A DNA stretch of 64,000 nucleotides from Pseudomaricurvus sp033283335 (GCA_033283335.1 JAWMQP010000001.1:992001-1056000); one strand, 5' to 3'; numbered from the stretch's first letter, positions 8,950 to 18,061 are shown. Numbers and translations: made by a program. The notes: a model not told the origin generated them from the letters alone.

Positions 8950-9039
8950 AGGATACTAACTTAGTCAGCAAACGTCATCGCTACCGAAGAGCATGGTAGG
9001 TACGTTCCAATAATGAAGGGCAGCTCGACCCCTCGAGTA

Positions 9040-9138
9040 CGTCATTGCGAGCAGAGCGAAGCAATCCATATCTGGCACATTGCATCCACTTTAGTGCTAA
9101 CCATGGATTGCCGCGTCGCGTTGCTCCTCGCAATGACG
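9040..9138. repeat. palindromic dispersed repeat (MITE-like), copy 2
   Basis: About 99 bases with perfect inverted ends CGTCATTGCGAG and CTCGCAATGACG (the left and right tips pair over at least eight bases). It shares long blocks with copy 1 at 2785-2905, including CCACTTTAGTGC and CATGGATTGCCGCGT. It lies between thrC and its terminator. Confidence 0.85.
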
Positions 9139-9189
9139 CGGCTTCCTGCAAGCTTGGGACTGCCATCGCAAATGCAGTCAGTACTTCAT

Positions 9190-10593
9190 TCAGGCCCTGA
9201 CGTTGGCCGTAATGTGCTGCTGCACCATGGCCAAATCGTTGTCGAGCACATCAAAACGCTCTTCGCGCTCAAACAGGTCCGTCATATGATGCGGCAGGGC
9301 TGGATCTGCATCCTGACCCGCTTTGCGTACCGCTTCCGGGAACTTGGCCGGATGCGCCGTAGCCAGGCAGACCATCGGGATGTCCTGGCGGCGGCGAGTC
9401 TTACGAGCCGCTTGTACACCGATTGCCGTGTGCGGATCAAGCAGGTACTCGGTATGCTCAAACACCTCGCGAATCACATCGATGGTTTCCTCATCACCCA
9501 GGCGATAAGAACTGAACAAAGTGCGGGCCTGAGCCAGCGCTTCGTCGCTGAGCGACATGGAACCGGACTTGAAATCTTCCATCAATTGTTTGATGGCGCT
9601 GCCATCACGACCGTAGAGATCGAACAGCAGACGTTCAAAGTTGCTGGAGACCATGATGTCCATACTGGGTGACAAAGAGTGAATCAGCTCTTTCTTGGAG
9701 TGATCGTTGTCACTGATACAGCGATGCAGAATGTCGTTGGCGTTGGTGGCAATCACCAGCTGATCGATCGGCAAGCCCATCTGCTTGGCCAGGTAACCGG
9801 CAAAAATATCGCCAAAATTACCGGTCGGCACAGAAAAGGACACCGGACGCGCCGGCGCACCGAGGGCCAGGCCAGCGTAGAAGTAATAGACGATCTGGGC
9901 CATGATCCGCGCCCAGTTGATGGAGTTAACCGCCACCAGCTGACGCCCTTCGGGCAGGAAGGACTGATCCCCAAAACTGGCTTTCACCATGTTCTGGCAA
10001 TCGTCAAAGTTACCTTCCAAAGCGATGTTGTGAACGTTGTTTTCCAGCACCGTGGTCATCTGGCGACGCTGAACATCGGAAACCCGCTTGTTGGGATGCA
10101 GAATAAAAATGTCGATGTTGTCGCAGTGACGACAGCCTTCAATGGCCGCCGAGCCGGTGTCTCCGGAGGTCGCGCCCATAACCACCACTTTCTGATCGCG
10201 CTTCTTCAGAATGTAATCGAGCAGGTTGCCCAGGAATTGCAGGGCAAAATCCTTGAACGCCAGGGTCGGCCCCTGAAACAACTCCAGAATCCACTCGTTG
10301 TGGGCGGTTTGCACCAGCGGCGCAATCGCATCGTGACGGAAGGTGGAGTAGGAATCGTCAATGATCTTTTGCAGGTCGGCATCGGGTACTTCGCCAGCCA
10401 CAAACGGCGCAATCACCTTAAACGCCAGTTCCTGATAACTCAGGCCCGCCCAGGAAGCGATTTCTTCCTGGGAAAAAGTCGGCAGTGTCTCTGGCACATA
10501 CAGACCGCCATCGGGAGCCAGACCTGTTAAAACCACGTCTTCGAAAGACAGTGGCGTCGCTTCGCCACGTGTACTGATGTATTTCACAGTCAC
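9190..10593 (-). CDS. thrC: threonine synthase
   Basis: A 467-residue PLP-dependent enzyme converting O-phosphohomoserine to threonine. The PLP lysine lies in GPTLAFKDFALQ, the phosphate-binding loop in MGATSGDTGSAA, and PTGNFGDIFAGY is also typical of the long, Pseudomonas-type ThrC. The open frame starts with a GTG at 10593; a second GTG two codons later (10587) would give an N-terminus VKYISTRG that aligns better with relatives, so the exact start is uncertain. It follows hom by 53 bases with an intercistronic hairpin between, and probably shares its transcript. Confidence 0.97.
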   Translation of the reverse strand: MTVKYISTRGEATPLSFEDVVLTGLAPDGGLYVPETLPTFSQEEIASWAGLSYQELAFKVIAPFVAGEVPDADLQKIIDDSYSTFRHDAIAPLVQTAHNEWILELFQGPTLAFKDFALQFLGNLLDYILKKRDQKVVVMGATSGDTGSAAIEGCRHCDNIDIFILHPNKRVSDVQRRQMTTVLENNVHNIALEGNFDDCQNMVKASFGDQSFLPEGRQLVAVNSINWARIMAQIVYYFYAGLALGAPARPVSFSVPTGNFGDIFAGYLAKQMGLPIDQLVIATNANDILHRCISDNDHSKKELIHSLSPSMDIMVSSNFERLLFDLYGRDGSAIKQLMEDFKSGSMSLSDEALAQARTLFSSYRLGDEETIDVIREVFEHTEYLLDPHTAIGVQAARKTRRRQDIPMVCLATAHPAKFPEAVRKAGQDADPALPHHMTDLFEREERFDVLDNDLAMVQQHITANVRA

Positions 10594-10624
10594 CTCAATG
10601 TATTTTTCTAAACCCAGAGTTTTA

Positions 10625-10653
10625 GGCTTAACCCAGAGCTTTATTGTTAAGCC
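10625..10653 (-). other. intercistronic hairpin between hom and thrC
   Basis: GGCTTAAC (10625-10632) pairs with GTTAAGCC (10646-10653) across a 13-base loop. The right arm overlaps the hom stop codon. There is no T-run, so it may affect mRNA stability or coupling rather than end transcription. Confidence 0.45.
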
Positions 10654-11951
10654 AGAGACTCAACTCGGATATGAATCACTTTGCTGAGAATCGCGTCCAG
10701 GTTCTCAATGCTTTCAATGGCACTCTGTAAGTGCTTTTCAATGGCGCGGTTGGTCAGCAGAATCAGAGGTACCGCAGTCTGGCCCTCTTCCGGTTCTTTC
10801 TGAATCACCGCTTCGATGCTGATGCCCGAATCGCTCAGAATCTGGGTGACCTTGTTCAACACACCGGGACGATCCTCGGCGGTCATGCGCAGATAGTAAG
10901 CAGTCTCCACTTCTTCTATCGGCAAAATCGGCAGATCGCGCAGAGAATCTGAGGCAAAGCCCAGGTGAGCCACCTTGTCATTCGGGTTGGCGCTGATGCT
11001 GCGAGCCACATCCACCAGGTCCGCGACTACAGCTGACGCTGTCGGTTCGGCGCCGGCACCCGGGCCATAATACAGAGTCGGGCCTACCGCATCGCCATGG
11101 ACAGTGACCGCGTTCATTACACCATTCACATTAGCGATCAAACGCTTTTTCGGAATCAGGGTTGGGTGCACCCGCATCTCCACACCGCGATCACTTTGGC
11201 GGGCGATTCCCAGATGCTTGATGATGTAACCCAACTCTTCCGCGTAGACCACATCCTGGGTATCGATGGTACTGATACCTTCGGTAAAGACTTTGTCGAA
11301 CTGCAGGGGAATACCAAAGGCAATCGAGGCCAGGATCACCAGCTTGTGGGCAGCGTCGATTCCCTCCACATCAAAAGTGGGGTCGGCTTCGGCATAGCCC
11401 AACTCCTGAGCTTCCTGCAGCACATCGGCAAAAGCACGACCCTTCTGCTTCATTTCCGTCAGGATAAAGTTACCCGTTCCGTTGATGATGCCCGCCAGCC
11501 AGTTGATCTTGTTGGCGCTCAGGCCTTCACGCAGCGCCTTGATGATGGGAATACCACCGGCAACGGCCGCTTCATAGGCAATGGTCACGCCCTTGTCTTC
11601 AGCCTTGGCAAACAGCTCATTGCCAAACTCCGCAATCAGGGCCTTGTTGGCGGTAACCACATGCTTGCCGTTGTTGATGGCTTCCTCGATCAACTCTTTA
11701 GCAATCGTGGTGCCACCAATCAGCTCTACCACCACATCCACATCGGGGTTGCGCACGACATCGAAAATATCACGGGTAACGCTGAAACCGGCAGTGTCAC
11801 AGGCGGGATTATCACGACGCGCACCCACCTGCTCAATAATAATGTCGGTACCGGCCCGGGCGCTGATTTCACGCGCATTGCGCGTCAGAACATTAAAGGT
11901 GCCGCTACCAACGGTACCCAACCCACAAAGACCAATTCTTACCGGTTTCAA
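10647..11951 (-). CDS. hom: homoserine dehydrogenase
   Basis: A 434-residue monofunctional homoserine dehydrogenase that reduces aspartate semialdehyde to homoserine for threonine and methionine. It has an N-terminal Rossmann motif GLCGLGTVGSG, the dehydrogenase signature with catalytic lysine near DPTFDVEGIDAAHKL, and a C-terminal ACT domain (YYLRMTAEDRPGVLNKVTQI) of the kind that senses threonine. The start codon is TTG at 11951, supported by AGGGGAATAG seven bases upstream. It precedes thrC in a two-gene unit and follows dsbC after about 190 bases. Confidence 0.97.
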   Translation of the reverse strand: MKPVRIGLCGLGTVGSGTFNVLTRNAREISARAGTDIIIEQVGARRDNPACDTAGFSVTRDIFDVVRNPDVDVVVELIGGTTIAKELIEEAINNGKHVVTANKALIAEFGNELFAKAEDKGVTIAYEAAVAGGIPIIKALREGLSANKINWLAGIINGTGNFILTEMKQKGRAFADVLQEAQELGYAEADPTFDVEGIDAAHKLVILASIAFGIPLQFDKVFTEGISTIDTQDVVYAEELGYIIKHLGIARQSDRGVEMRVHPTLIPKKRLIANVNGVMNAVTVHGDAVGPTLYYGPGAGAEPTASAVVADLVDVARSISANPNDKVAHLGFASDSLRDLPILPIEEVETAYYLRMTAEDRPGVLNKVTQILSDSGISIEAVIQKEPEEGQTAVPLILLTNRAIEKHLQSAIESIENLDAILSKVIHIRVESLA

Positions 11952-12086
11952 CGTCTATTCCCCTGTGAAAAGCACTGGATATTATTCGCAAAGTCACCCA
12001 CTCAATAGCCGGTGACCCCGCAGAGAAAAGGGGCCACATTACTGGCCACCCCCTGCCCTGTCAATCAGTGGGCCATTATAAAGCAA

Positions 12087-12101
12087 GGCGCCAATGGCGC
12101 C
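12087..12101. other. short perfect hairpin in the dsbC-hom gap
   Basis: GGCGCC (12087-12092) pairs with GGCGCC (12096-12101) over a three-base loop, about 40 bases beyond the dsbC stop. It is followed on the minus strand by a T-containing but not uniform stretch, so it is at best a weak terminator for dsbC. Confidence 0.35.
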
Positions 12102-12140
12102 TATGTCAGAAAGAAGGAAGAATTTGCAGCAAAGAAGCTT

Positions 12141-12980
12141 TTACAGCTTAAGAATCCGGGCCAGCTCTTCAGCCTCAACATAACCCGGCAACATAGTGCC
12201 ATCGGCCAGGATAACCGCTGGCGTGCCCTGCACACCCAACTCGCCACCCAATTGATACTGCTCTGCCACGGGGTTATCACAGCTGGCTTTTTGGTAAGAG
12301 CCGCCCTTCTTGAGGTCGGTCAAGGTTTTGCGAGGGTCGTCCGAACACCAGGCCGACACCAGCTTGTCGTAGGATGGTGACCCCACCCCAGCTCGAGGAT
12401 AGCCGAGATAACGCACTTCAATTCCCAGTGCATTCATGGCCGGCACCTCCTTGTGCAGCTTGCGGCAGTAACCGCAATCGATGTCCGTAAAGACATACAC
12501 ATAAGCTTTGCGCTTGCCTTCGGCCGGGAAAATAATTTCATCGCTGGCTGCCACCTTTTCCAGCTTCTCTTTACGCAATGGCTGTAGTAACAGCTGCCGC
12601 ATATCGACAAAGCCGTTGGAGGTTACCCCCAGCAATGTCCCGGTAAGGGCAAAATCGCCATCCGCGGAGACATACAGCAAGGGCCCACCCGTGACCTGAA
12701 CCTGGTACCAACCTTCAACCGGGCTGGACCTGACCTCACCGTAATCGAGGTCAACGCGAGCGGCCTGCAGCTTGTCCAGAATAGTCTTCGCCACCCCGGC
12801 AGGCACCGTCGACACATCCGCCGCCTGCACACTCACCGCCCCTGACAACAGGGCAGAGCCAACCAGCAACAGGGCCCCAAGACGAGATTTAAGACTATTG
12901 TTTACACGCGCACTGCGCAGCAATCGAAAACCAGGCTGTAAACGACGTAAAAAGAATTTCTCTGAAGATTGTTGCGGCAT
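12141..12980 (-). CDS. dsbC: thiol:disulfide interchange protein DsbC
   Basis: A 279-residue periplasmic disulfide isomerase. The start at 12980 is chosen over the frame's first start at 13028 because GGGAGTGG lies just upstream. A long positively charged N-region precedes a signal sequence core LGALLLVGSALLSGAVSVQA with cleavage before ADVS. The N-terminal dimerisation domain is followed by a thioredoxin fold with active site DIDCGYCRKLH. A second cysteine pair (SAWC and KASC) matches the structural disulfide of DsbC. The neighbours xerD and hom are conserved in Pseudomonas. DsbC is kept reduced by DsbD, which is not in the window. Confidence 0.95.
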   Translation of the reverse strand: MPQQSSEKFFLRRLQPGFRLLRSARVNNSLKSRLGALLLVGSALLSGAVSVQAADVSTVPAGVAKTILDKLQAARVDLDYGEVRSSPVEGWYQVQVTGGPLLYVSADGDFALTGTLLGVTSNGFVDMRQLLLQPLRKEKLEKVAASDEIIFPAEGKRKAYVYVFTDIDCGYCRKLHKEVPAMNALGIEVRYLGYPRAGVGSPSYDKLVSAWCSDDPRKTLTDLKKGGSYQKASCDNPVAEQYQLGGELGVQGTPAVILADGTMLPGYVEAEELARILKL

Positions 12981-13177
12981 TAGCCACTCCCTACTTTTGA
13001 TATCAATACTGCTCAACCGCCCTGACACTCCGTAGGACAGCCATAACTACCGAACTTTAGCACAGTCGGGTTTTGGAAAACCGCCAGGCTCTACCGTTTT
13101 GGAGCCTGCCCAGCGGGTGAAGTTCCAACGCTATACCTATCATGTAAGATGTAAGCGCAATACCTGATGGGTAATGC

Positions 13178-14098
13178 CTAGGCCCGAGGATGATGCTCTT
13201 CATGCAGGCTCTTCATTCGTTCAATGGCCACATGGGTGTAGATCTGAGTGGTGGACAGGTCGCTGTGACCCAGTAATAACTGCACCACCCGTAAGTCTGC
13301 ACCGTGATTTATGAGGTGGGTCGCAAATGCGTGCCGCAAGGTGTGAGGGGACAAATTTGTGATAATACCCGCCACCTGTGCCCAGTGCTTAATTCGATGC
13401 CAAAAGGTCTGGCGGGTCATCTGCTGCCCGCGAAGGCTGGGAAACACCACATCGCTGGCCTGCTTGAGCAGCTGAGGTCGAGCCTCCAACAGATAGCGCT
13501 CCAGCCAGCGAACAGCCTCGTCTCCCATGGGCACCAGGCGCTCTTTACCGCCCTTCCCCATGATGCGCACAACGCCCTGGCGCAGATTGACATCCCCCAG
13601 ACTCAATCCCACCAATTCACTGACCCGCAAACCGCAGGCGTAGAGCACTTCCAGCATGGTGCGGTCACGCAAGCCAACCGGATCCTCAAGGTCCGGAGCC
13701 GCCAGCAGGGCTTCCACATCGCTTTCCGACAAGGTTTTTGGCAGCGGCCGCCCGAGACTGGGGTTTTCCACCAGTGCCGTGGGGTCCAACTGAATACGCC
13801 CTTCCCGTAACCAGTAGGCATAGAACCCGCGACAACAGGACAGAAAGCGGGCTGTGGATCGGCTGGAGGATTTTAGCCGTTCAAACCGGAACGCCAAATA
13901 GGAACGCAGATCCACATCACTCACAGACAACAAGGTAACTTGTTGTTGCCCACACCAACGGGCAAACATGTGCAAATCCTGGCGGTAGGAAGCGAGCGTA
14001 CTATCACTCAGCCCTTTCTCCATCCAGGTGGCATCGAGGTAGTGTTCAATGGTCTGCTGGTCCTGAGGCTGGACCAGTGTTGCGGCAAGTTCAGTCAT
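13178..14098 (-). CDS. xerD: site-specific tyrosine recombinase XerD
   Basis: A 306-residue tyrosine recombinase that, with XerC, resolves chromosome dimers at dif. It has an N-terminal SAM-like core-binding domain (about 15-105) and a catalytic domain with Arg in ACGLRVSEL, Lys in GKGGKERLVP, HTLRHAFATHL, and LGHSDLSTTQIYTHV with the nucleophilic Tyr. Full length and at its usual place next to dsbC, so it is the housekeeping XerD rather than a mobile-element integrase. Confidence 0.96.
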   Translation of the reverse strand: MTELAATLVQPQDQQTIEHYLDATWMEKGLSDSTLASYRQDLHMFARWCGQQQVTLLSVSDVDLRSYLAFRFERLKSSSRSTARFLSCCRGFYAYWLREGRIQLDPTALVENPSLGRPLPKTLSESDVEALLAAPDLEDPVGLRDRTMLEVLYACGLRVSELVGLSLGDVNLRQGVVRIMGKGGKERLVPMGDEAVRWLERYLLEARPQLLKQASDVVFPSLRGQQMTRQTFWHRIKHWAQVAGIITNLSPHTLRHAFATHLINHGADLRVVQLLLGHSDLSTTQIYTHVAIERMKSLHEEHHPRA

Positions 14099-14146
14099 GC
14101 GCCAAGAATATCAAAAAGCCAGCCACAGCCATAAACAAATAGACAT

Positions 14147-14179
14147 AAAAAAACCGGTGCCCTTTCGGACACCGGTTTT
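14147..14179 (-). terminator. rho-independent terminator of the rpsP-rimM-trmD-rplS operon
   Basis: Read leftward: AAAACCGGTG pairs with CACCGGTTTT (ten-base stem, about ten-base loop), followed by seven T residues on the minus strand (A-run 14147-14153). It lies 40 bases beyond the rplS stop and upstream of xerD. Confidence 0.9.
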
Positions 14180-14219
14180 CCTACTGACAGACAAGCTGCA
14201 GTAATGGCCTATCTCGCAA

Positions 14220-14576
14220 TTACTTGCTGGACAGCTTCTCTTTAATACGAGCGGCTTTACCAGTCAGGTTACGCAAGTAGTACAACTTGGCCTGACGCAC
14301 GTCACCGCGACGCTTGACAGAGATGCTGTCAACCAGCGGGCTGTGAGTCTGGAAAGTACGCTCAACGCCGATACCGTGTGAAATCTTGCGAACGGTAAAA
14401 GCGGAGTTCAGACCACGGCTACGAATACCGATAACCACACCTTCGAACGCCTGCAGACGCTCACGGTTGCCTTCTTTAACTTTTACCTGGACAACAACGG
14501 TGTCACCTGGGGAGAATTCCGGCAGGTCTTTTTTCAGTTGTTCGTTTTCCAGTTCCTGGATGATTTTGTTGCTCAT
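14220..14576 (-). CDS. rplS: 50S ribosomal protein L19
   Basis: A 118-residue ribosomal protein located at the 30S-50S interface. Typical L19 stretches are FSPGDTVVVQVKVKEG, FEGVVIGIRSRGLNS and FTVRKISHGIGVERTF. The ATG is preceded by a GGAGC ribosome binding site. It is the last gene of the rpsP-rimM-trmD-rplS operon, set apart from trmD by 110 bases containing a hairpin. Confidence 0.98.
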   Translation of the reverse strand: MSNKIIQELENEQLKKDLPEFSPGDTVVVQVKVKEGNRERLQAFEGVVIGIRSRGLNSAFTVRKISHGIGVERTFQTHSPLVDSISVKRRGDVRQAKLYYLRNLTGKAARIKEKLSSK

Positions 14577-14634
14577 GATCTGCTCCTAGAGTCAGTAATG
14601 TAGCTTCACAGCTAGATGAGGAACAATAGTTAGT

Positions 14635-14663
14635 CCCACTCACAGGCCAATCCTGTCAGTGGG
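14635..14663 (-). other. trmD-rplS intercistronic hairpin
   Basis: CCCACTCACAGG (14635-14646) pairs with CCTGTCAGTGGG (14652-14663) at 11 of 12 positions around a five-base loop. No T-run follows. In E. coli the ribosomal and modification genes of this operon are expressed at very different levels, so a processing or stability role is plausible. Confidence 0.5.
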
Positions 14664-14686
14664 TTCGCCAACCGTAAGTTCCCCGG

Positions 14687-15487
14687 TTAATCGGTCTGAC
14701 CGTTTCCCGGCTCGCCCTGCTCGGGCAGCTGCCGCTGAAAGTCGAGCAGTAGCTGTTGCTGCTCCGCGGTCAGTTCCAGTTTGTTCAGCAGATCCGGGCG
14801 TCGCTGCCAGGTCCTGCCTAACGCTTGCTGCAATCGCCAGCGTCGAATTCGTTCATGGTTACCGGACAATAAAACATCAGGTACCGCGCGACCCTCATAC
14901 AGTTCGGGGCGCGTGTAGTGTGGACAATCCAGCAGGCCTTCCGTAAAGGAGTCCTGCTCCGCCGACTGGGCATGCCCCAGGGCACCCGGCAATAAGCGGG
15001 TCAAGGCATCAATGATTACCATCGCCCCCAGCTCACCACCACTGAGAACGTAATCACCAATGGACCACTCTTCGTCCACTTCCAGTTCAATCAGGCGCTC
15101 GTCGATGCCCTCATAACGACCGGCAATCAACACCAAATTCTGGCCTTCGGCCAACTCGGTTGCACCCTGCTGGTCCAACGGCCGCCCCTGGGGCGACAGG
15201 TAAACCACCTTGCAGCCCGCACCGCCCTGCTCTCGGCAGTCGGCCCAGGCTTTGGCCTCGGCTATGGCATCGCGCAACGGCTGGATCATCATCAACATAC
15301 CGGGGCCACCACCGTAGGGGCGGTCGTCCACCGTCTGATGCCGATCCTGGGTGTATTGCCGAGGATTCCACAGCTCCAGCTCCACCAGACCCTGCTTAAT
15401 CGCACGACTGGTGATACCGTAATCACGGATGGCAGCAAACATCTCCGGAAAGAGGGTTACTACCGCGATGCGCTTGCAGGCTGACAT
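14687..15487 (-). CDS. trmD: tRNA (guanine-37-N1)-methyltransferase
   Basis: A 266-residue SPOUT methyltransferase that makes m1G37 in tRNA and prevents frameshifting. It shows TLFPEMFAAIRDYGITSRA at the N-terminus, RPYGGGPGMLMMIQPL, and the trefoil-knot SAM site with LIAGRYEGIDERLIE and SIGDYVLSGGELG. I start it at the ATG at 15487, whose first base is shared with the rimM stop (TAATG). That matches the E. coli N-terminus better than the frame's first start at 15505. Translational coupling to rimM is likely. Confidence 0.97.
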   Translation of the reverse strand: MSACKRIAVVTLFPEMFAAIRDYGITSRAIKQGLVELELWNPRQYTQDRHQTVDDRPYGGGPGMLMMIQPLRDAIAEAKAWADCREQGGAGCKVVYLSPQGRPLDQQGATELAEGQNLVLIAGRYEGIDERLIELEVDEEWSIGDYVLSGGELGAMVIIDALTRLLPGALGHAQSAEQDSFTEGLLDCPHYTRPELYEGRAVPDVLLSGNHERIRRWRLQQALGRTWQRRPDLLNKLELTAEQQQLLLDFQRQLPEQGEPGNGQTD

Positions 15488-16062
15488 TAAAACTCGGGAT
15501 CCCAATCCACCCGAATCAGACCCGCCTCAAGATTCACCTCAGTCACAAACTGCCCCGGAAGATAGGGGATCAGGCGCTCTTTAGCATCGATACTGTCTGC
15601 ATCTGGCTGAACCACCAACACATCGTTGGCACCGGTCTCCAGCAGACGCTGGACCACACCCAGACGCTGGCTGTGGCCACCAAATTCAGTGATCACCGCG
15701 AGTCCCTGCAGCTGGTGCCAGTAATACTCACCAGAATCCAGCTCAGGCATCTGGTCGCGCTCCACCGCAATGGTTACCTGCGAAAGCGCCTGTGCCTGCT
15801 CACGATCATCAATACCCTTGATGTGGGCTACCCAGCCTTTGCCGTGCGGCTGGTACTCTTCCACTTCGACCTGTTTCACGCCATGGCGGGTTTTCAGCCA
15901 CCAGGGAGAATAGGCGAAGAGGTTATCCGCGGGTTCGGTAGCAGAGAGGATTTTCACCCACCCTTTTACCCCGAACACCGTGGTAATGCGTCCTACATCT
16001 ACCAGATTCGAACTCCGCCCGGAGGGCGATTTGGTCTGATCCGACATAGAACGGTCTGCCAT
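15487..16062 (-). CDS. rimM: ribosome maturation factor RimM
   Basis: About 191 residues. The N-terminal RimM domain begins VDVGRITTVFGVKGWVKI, and the C-terminal PRC-barrel includes YYWHQLQGLAV and the typical end LIPYLPGQFV. RimM helps assemble the 30S head and binds S19. The start is uncertain: ATG at 16062 and 16047 and a TTG at 16068 are all in frame, and none has a clear Shine-Dalgarno. It follows rpsP closely and its stop overlaps the trmD start, so it is translated within the operon. Confidence 0.95.
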   Translation of the reverse strand: MADRSMSDQTKSPSGRSSNLVDVGRITTVFGVKGWVKILSATEPADNLFAYSPWWLKTRHGVKQVEVEEYQPHGKGWVAHIKGIDDREQAQALSQVTIAVERDQMPELDSGEYYWHQLQGLAVITEFGGHSQRLGVVQRLLETGANDVLVVQPDADSIDAKERLIPYLPGQFVTEVNLEAGLIRVDWDPEF

Positions 16063-16078
16063 CAACAATCAGGGGTGA

Positions 16079-16327
16079 TTACGCAGCAGCTTGCTGATCT
16101 TTCAACAGCTTGGCAACACGGTCAGAAACCTTGGCACCTTTCTCTACCCAGAAATCAACGCGCTCTTGGTCGATGCGCAGACGCTCTTCCTGACCACGGG
16201 CGATTGGGTTGAAGAAACCAACACGCTCAATGTAGCGGCCATTACGAGAGCTACGGCTGTCAGTTACGGTCAGGTGGTAAAATGGACGCTTCTTGGAACC
16301 GCCGCGAGCTAAACGAATGCTTACCAT
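16079..16327 (-). CDS. rpsP: 30S ribosomal protein S16
   Basis: An 82-residue ribosomal protein with the S16 signature MVSIRLARGGSKKRPFY and RYIERVGFFNPIA. AGGAAAG upstream of the ATG serves as ribosome binding site. First gene of the rpsP-rimM-trmD-rplS operon. The 150 bases between it and ffh should contain the operon promoter, but I do not see a convincing hexamer pair. Confidence 0.98.
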   Translation of the reverse strand: MVSIRLARGGSKKRPFYHLTVTDSRSSRNGRYIERVGFFNPIARGQEERLRIDQERVDFWVEKGAKVSDRVAKLLKDQQAAA

Positions 16328-16479
16328 TTAAGTCTTTCCTGTAAATCAAATGAAGTGCAATGCCTCTCGGCAGGGCACAGAGTCAAAATTCTCATCCACA
16401 CGGACTGCCAGCAGAGACAGCCCACGAAAGGCGCGGTATTTTAGGGGAAATATACCGGCATGTATAGTGGTCCGTACGA

Positions 16480-17907
16480 TTATTTAAAACCCGGCGGCAA
16501 GCCACCGCCACCGCCCGGAAATCCACCCGGAGGCATGCCGCCCGGGGGCATACCACCACCGCCACCACCCAGCATGCCGCCAAGGCCGCGCATCATTTTG
16601 TTCATGCCGCCGCCCTTCATTTTTTTCATCATCTTCGCCATTTGCTTATGCTGCTTCAGCAGGCGATTAAGATCCTGAATCTGGGTACCGGAGCCCTGGG
16701 TGATACGACGCTTGCGGGAACCATTGAGCAAATCCGGGTTGGACCGCTCAGCAGGGGTCATGGAATCAATAATGACCTCCATCACTTTGAACTGCTTGGT
16801 CATATTAGCCTGCTCCGCCAACTGGGCGACATTCCCCATACCAGGCAGTTTTTCCAGCATGGAGGTCATACCGCCCATGTTCTGCATCTGCTGCAACTGG
16901 TCTCGCAAATCCTCCAGATCAAACTTCTGACCCTTCTTGACCTTACTGACCAGCTTTTCAGCCTTGGATTTATCGATCTTGCGCTCAGCTTCCTCAATCA
17001 GGGACAGCAGGTCGCCCATGCCCAGAATACGGGACGCCACCCGATCGGGGTGGAAAGGCTCCAGCGCGTCAACCTTCTCACCCATACCCAGGAACTTGAT
17101 CGGTTTGCCGGTCACATGACGCACGGACAGGGCCGCACCGCCACGGGCATCACCGTCCGCCTTGGTAAGGATCACACCGGTCAACGGCAAGGCATCATTG
17201 AAGGCCTTGGCGGTATTGACCGCATCCTGACCAATCATGGCATCGATCACAAACAGGGTTTCCACCGGTTCGATGGCCGCGTGCAGGTCCTTGATTTCAT
17301 CCATCAAGGCCTCATCCACATGCAGGCGACCAGCGGTATCGACAATCACCACATCGGCGTAATGCTTGCGCGCATGCAGGATGGCATCATTGGCGATATC
17401 AACCGGCTTCTGATCCGGGGTTGAAGGAAAGAAAATGGCTCCCACTTCACTGGCCAGCGTCTCCAGCTGTTTAATGGCCGCCGGACGGTAAATATCCGCC
17501 GACACCACAACCACCTTCTTCTTCTCCCGCTCGGACAGAAATTTCGCCAGCTTGGCTACCGAGGTGGTCTTACCCGCCCCTTGCAAACCCGCCATCAATA
17601 CCACGGCCGGCGGCTTGGCCGCCAGATTGAGGGTCTCGTTGGCCTCGCCCATCATGGCGACCATTTCGCTCTCAACAATCTTGATGAATTGCTGACCCGG
17701 GTTCAGGGCGCGGGAAACTTCCTGACCAACCGCACGCTTACGGACACTTTCAATAAAGGCCTTCACCACCGGTAAGGCGACATCCGCCTCCAGCAGCGCC
17801 TTGCGCACTTCACGCAAGGTATCCTTAATATTGTCATCGGTGAGTTTGGCTTTGCCGGTAACCTTTTTCAGGGTACGGGACAAGCGATCCTGCAAATTCT
17901 CAAACAT
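16480..17907 (-). CDS. ffh: signal recognition particle protein Ffh
   Basis: A 475-residue SRP54 GTPase that binds 4.5S RNA and delivers nascent inner-membrane proteins to FtsY. The N-domain starts MFENLQDRLS. The G-domain has GLQGAGKTTSVAK, DTAGRLHVDE and TKADGDARGG; the methionine-rich M-domain ends in the RNA-binding region GSRKRRITQGSG. I start it at the ATG at 17907; the frame opens with a TTG four codons earlier. The C-terminus carries a Gly/Pro/Met-rich tail of about 30 residues, longer than the short PPGFPG-type end of E. coli Ffh. Divergent from ypjD. Confidence 0.97.
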   Translation of the reverse strand: MFENLQDRLSRTLKKVTGKAKLTDDNIKDTLREVRKALLEADVALPVVKAFIESVRKRAVGQEVSRALNPGQQFIKIVESEMVAMMGEANETLNLAAKPPAVVLMAGLQGAGKTTSVAKLAKFLSEREKKKVVVVSADIYRPAAIKQLETLASEVGAIFFPSTPDQKPVDIANDAILHARKHYADVVIVDTAGRLHVDEALMDEIKDLHAAIEPVETLFVIDAMIGQDAVNTAKAFNDALPLTGVILTKADGDARGGAALSVRHVTGKPIKFLGMGEKVDALEPFHPDRVASRILGMGDLLSLIEEAERKIDKSKAEKLVSKVKKGQKFDLEDLRDQLQQMQNMGGMTSMLEKLPGMGNVAQLAEQANMTKQFKVMEVIIDSMTPAERSNPDLLNGSRKRRITQGSGTQIQDLNRLLKQHKQMAKMMKKMKGGGMNKMMRGLGGMLGGGGGGMPPGGMPPGGFPGGGGGLPPGFK

Positions 17908-18061
17908 GGTATTTCGCAACCGTTACGCAGAGTGACTCGAAGAAAAGGCGGCAGTATACCGAATTTGGAACCGAATTGTGACTTCTCATTAACTCTCTGC
18001 TGTGACACACTGCGGAGCATCCAAAGGACTATACGTATTCACAGATTGATATAACCTCCCT

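Noticed and set aside
13178..14098. Phage or integron integrase
   Set aside because: Full-length XerD by motif and by synteny with dsbC-hom-thrC. No attachment site, tRNA or phage genes around it.
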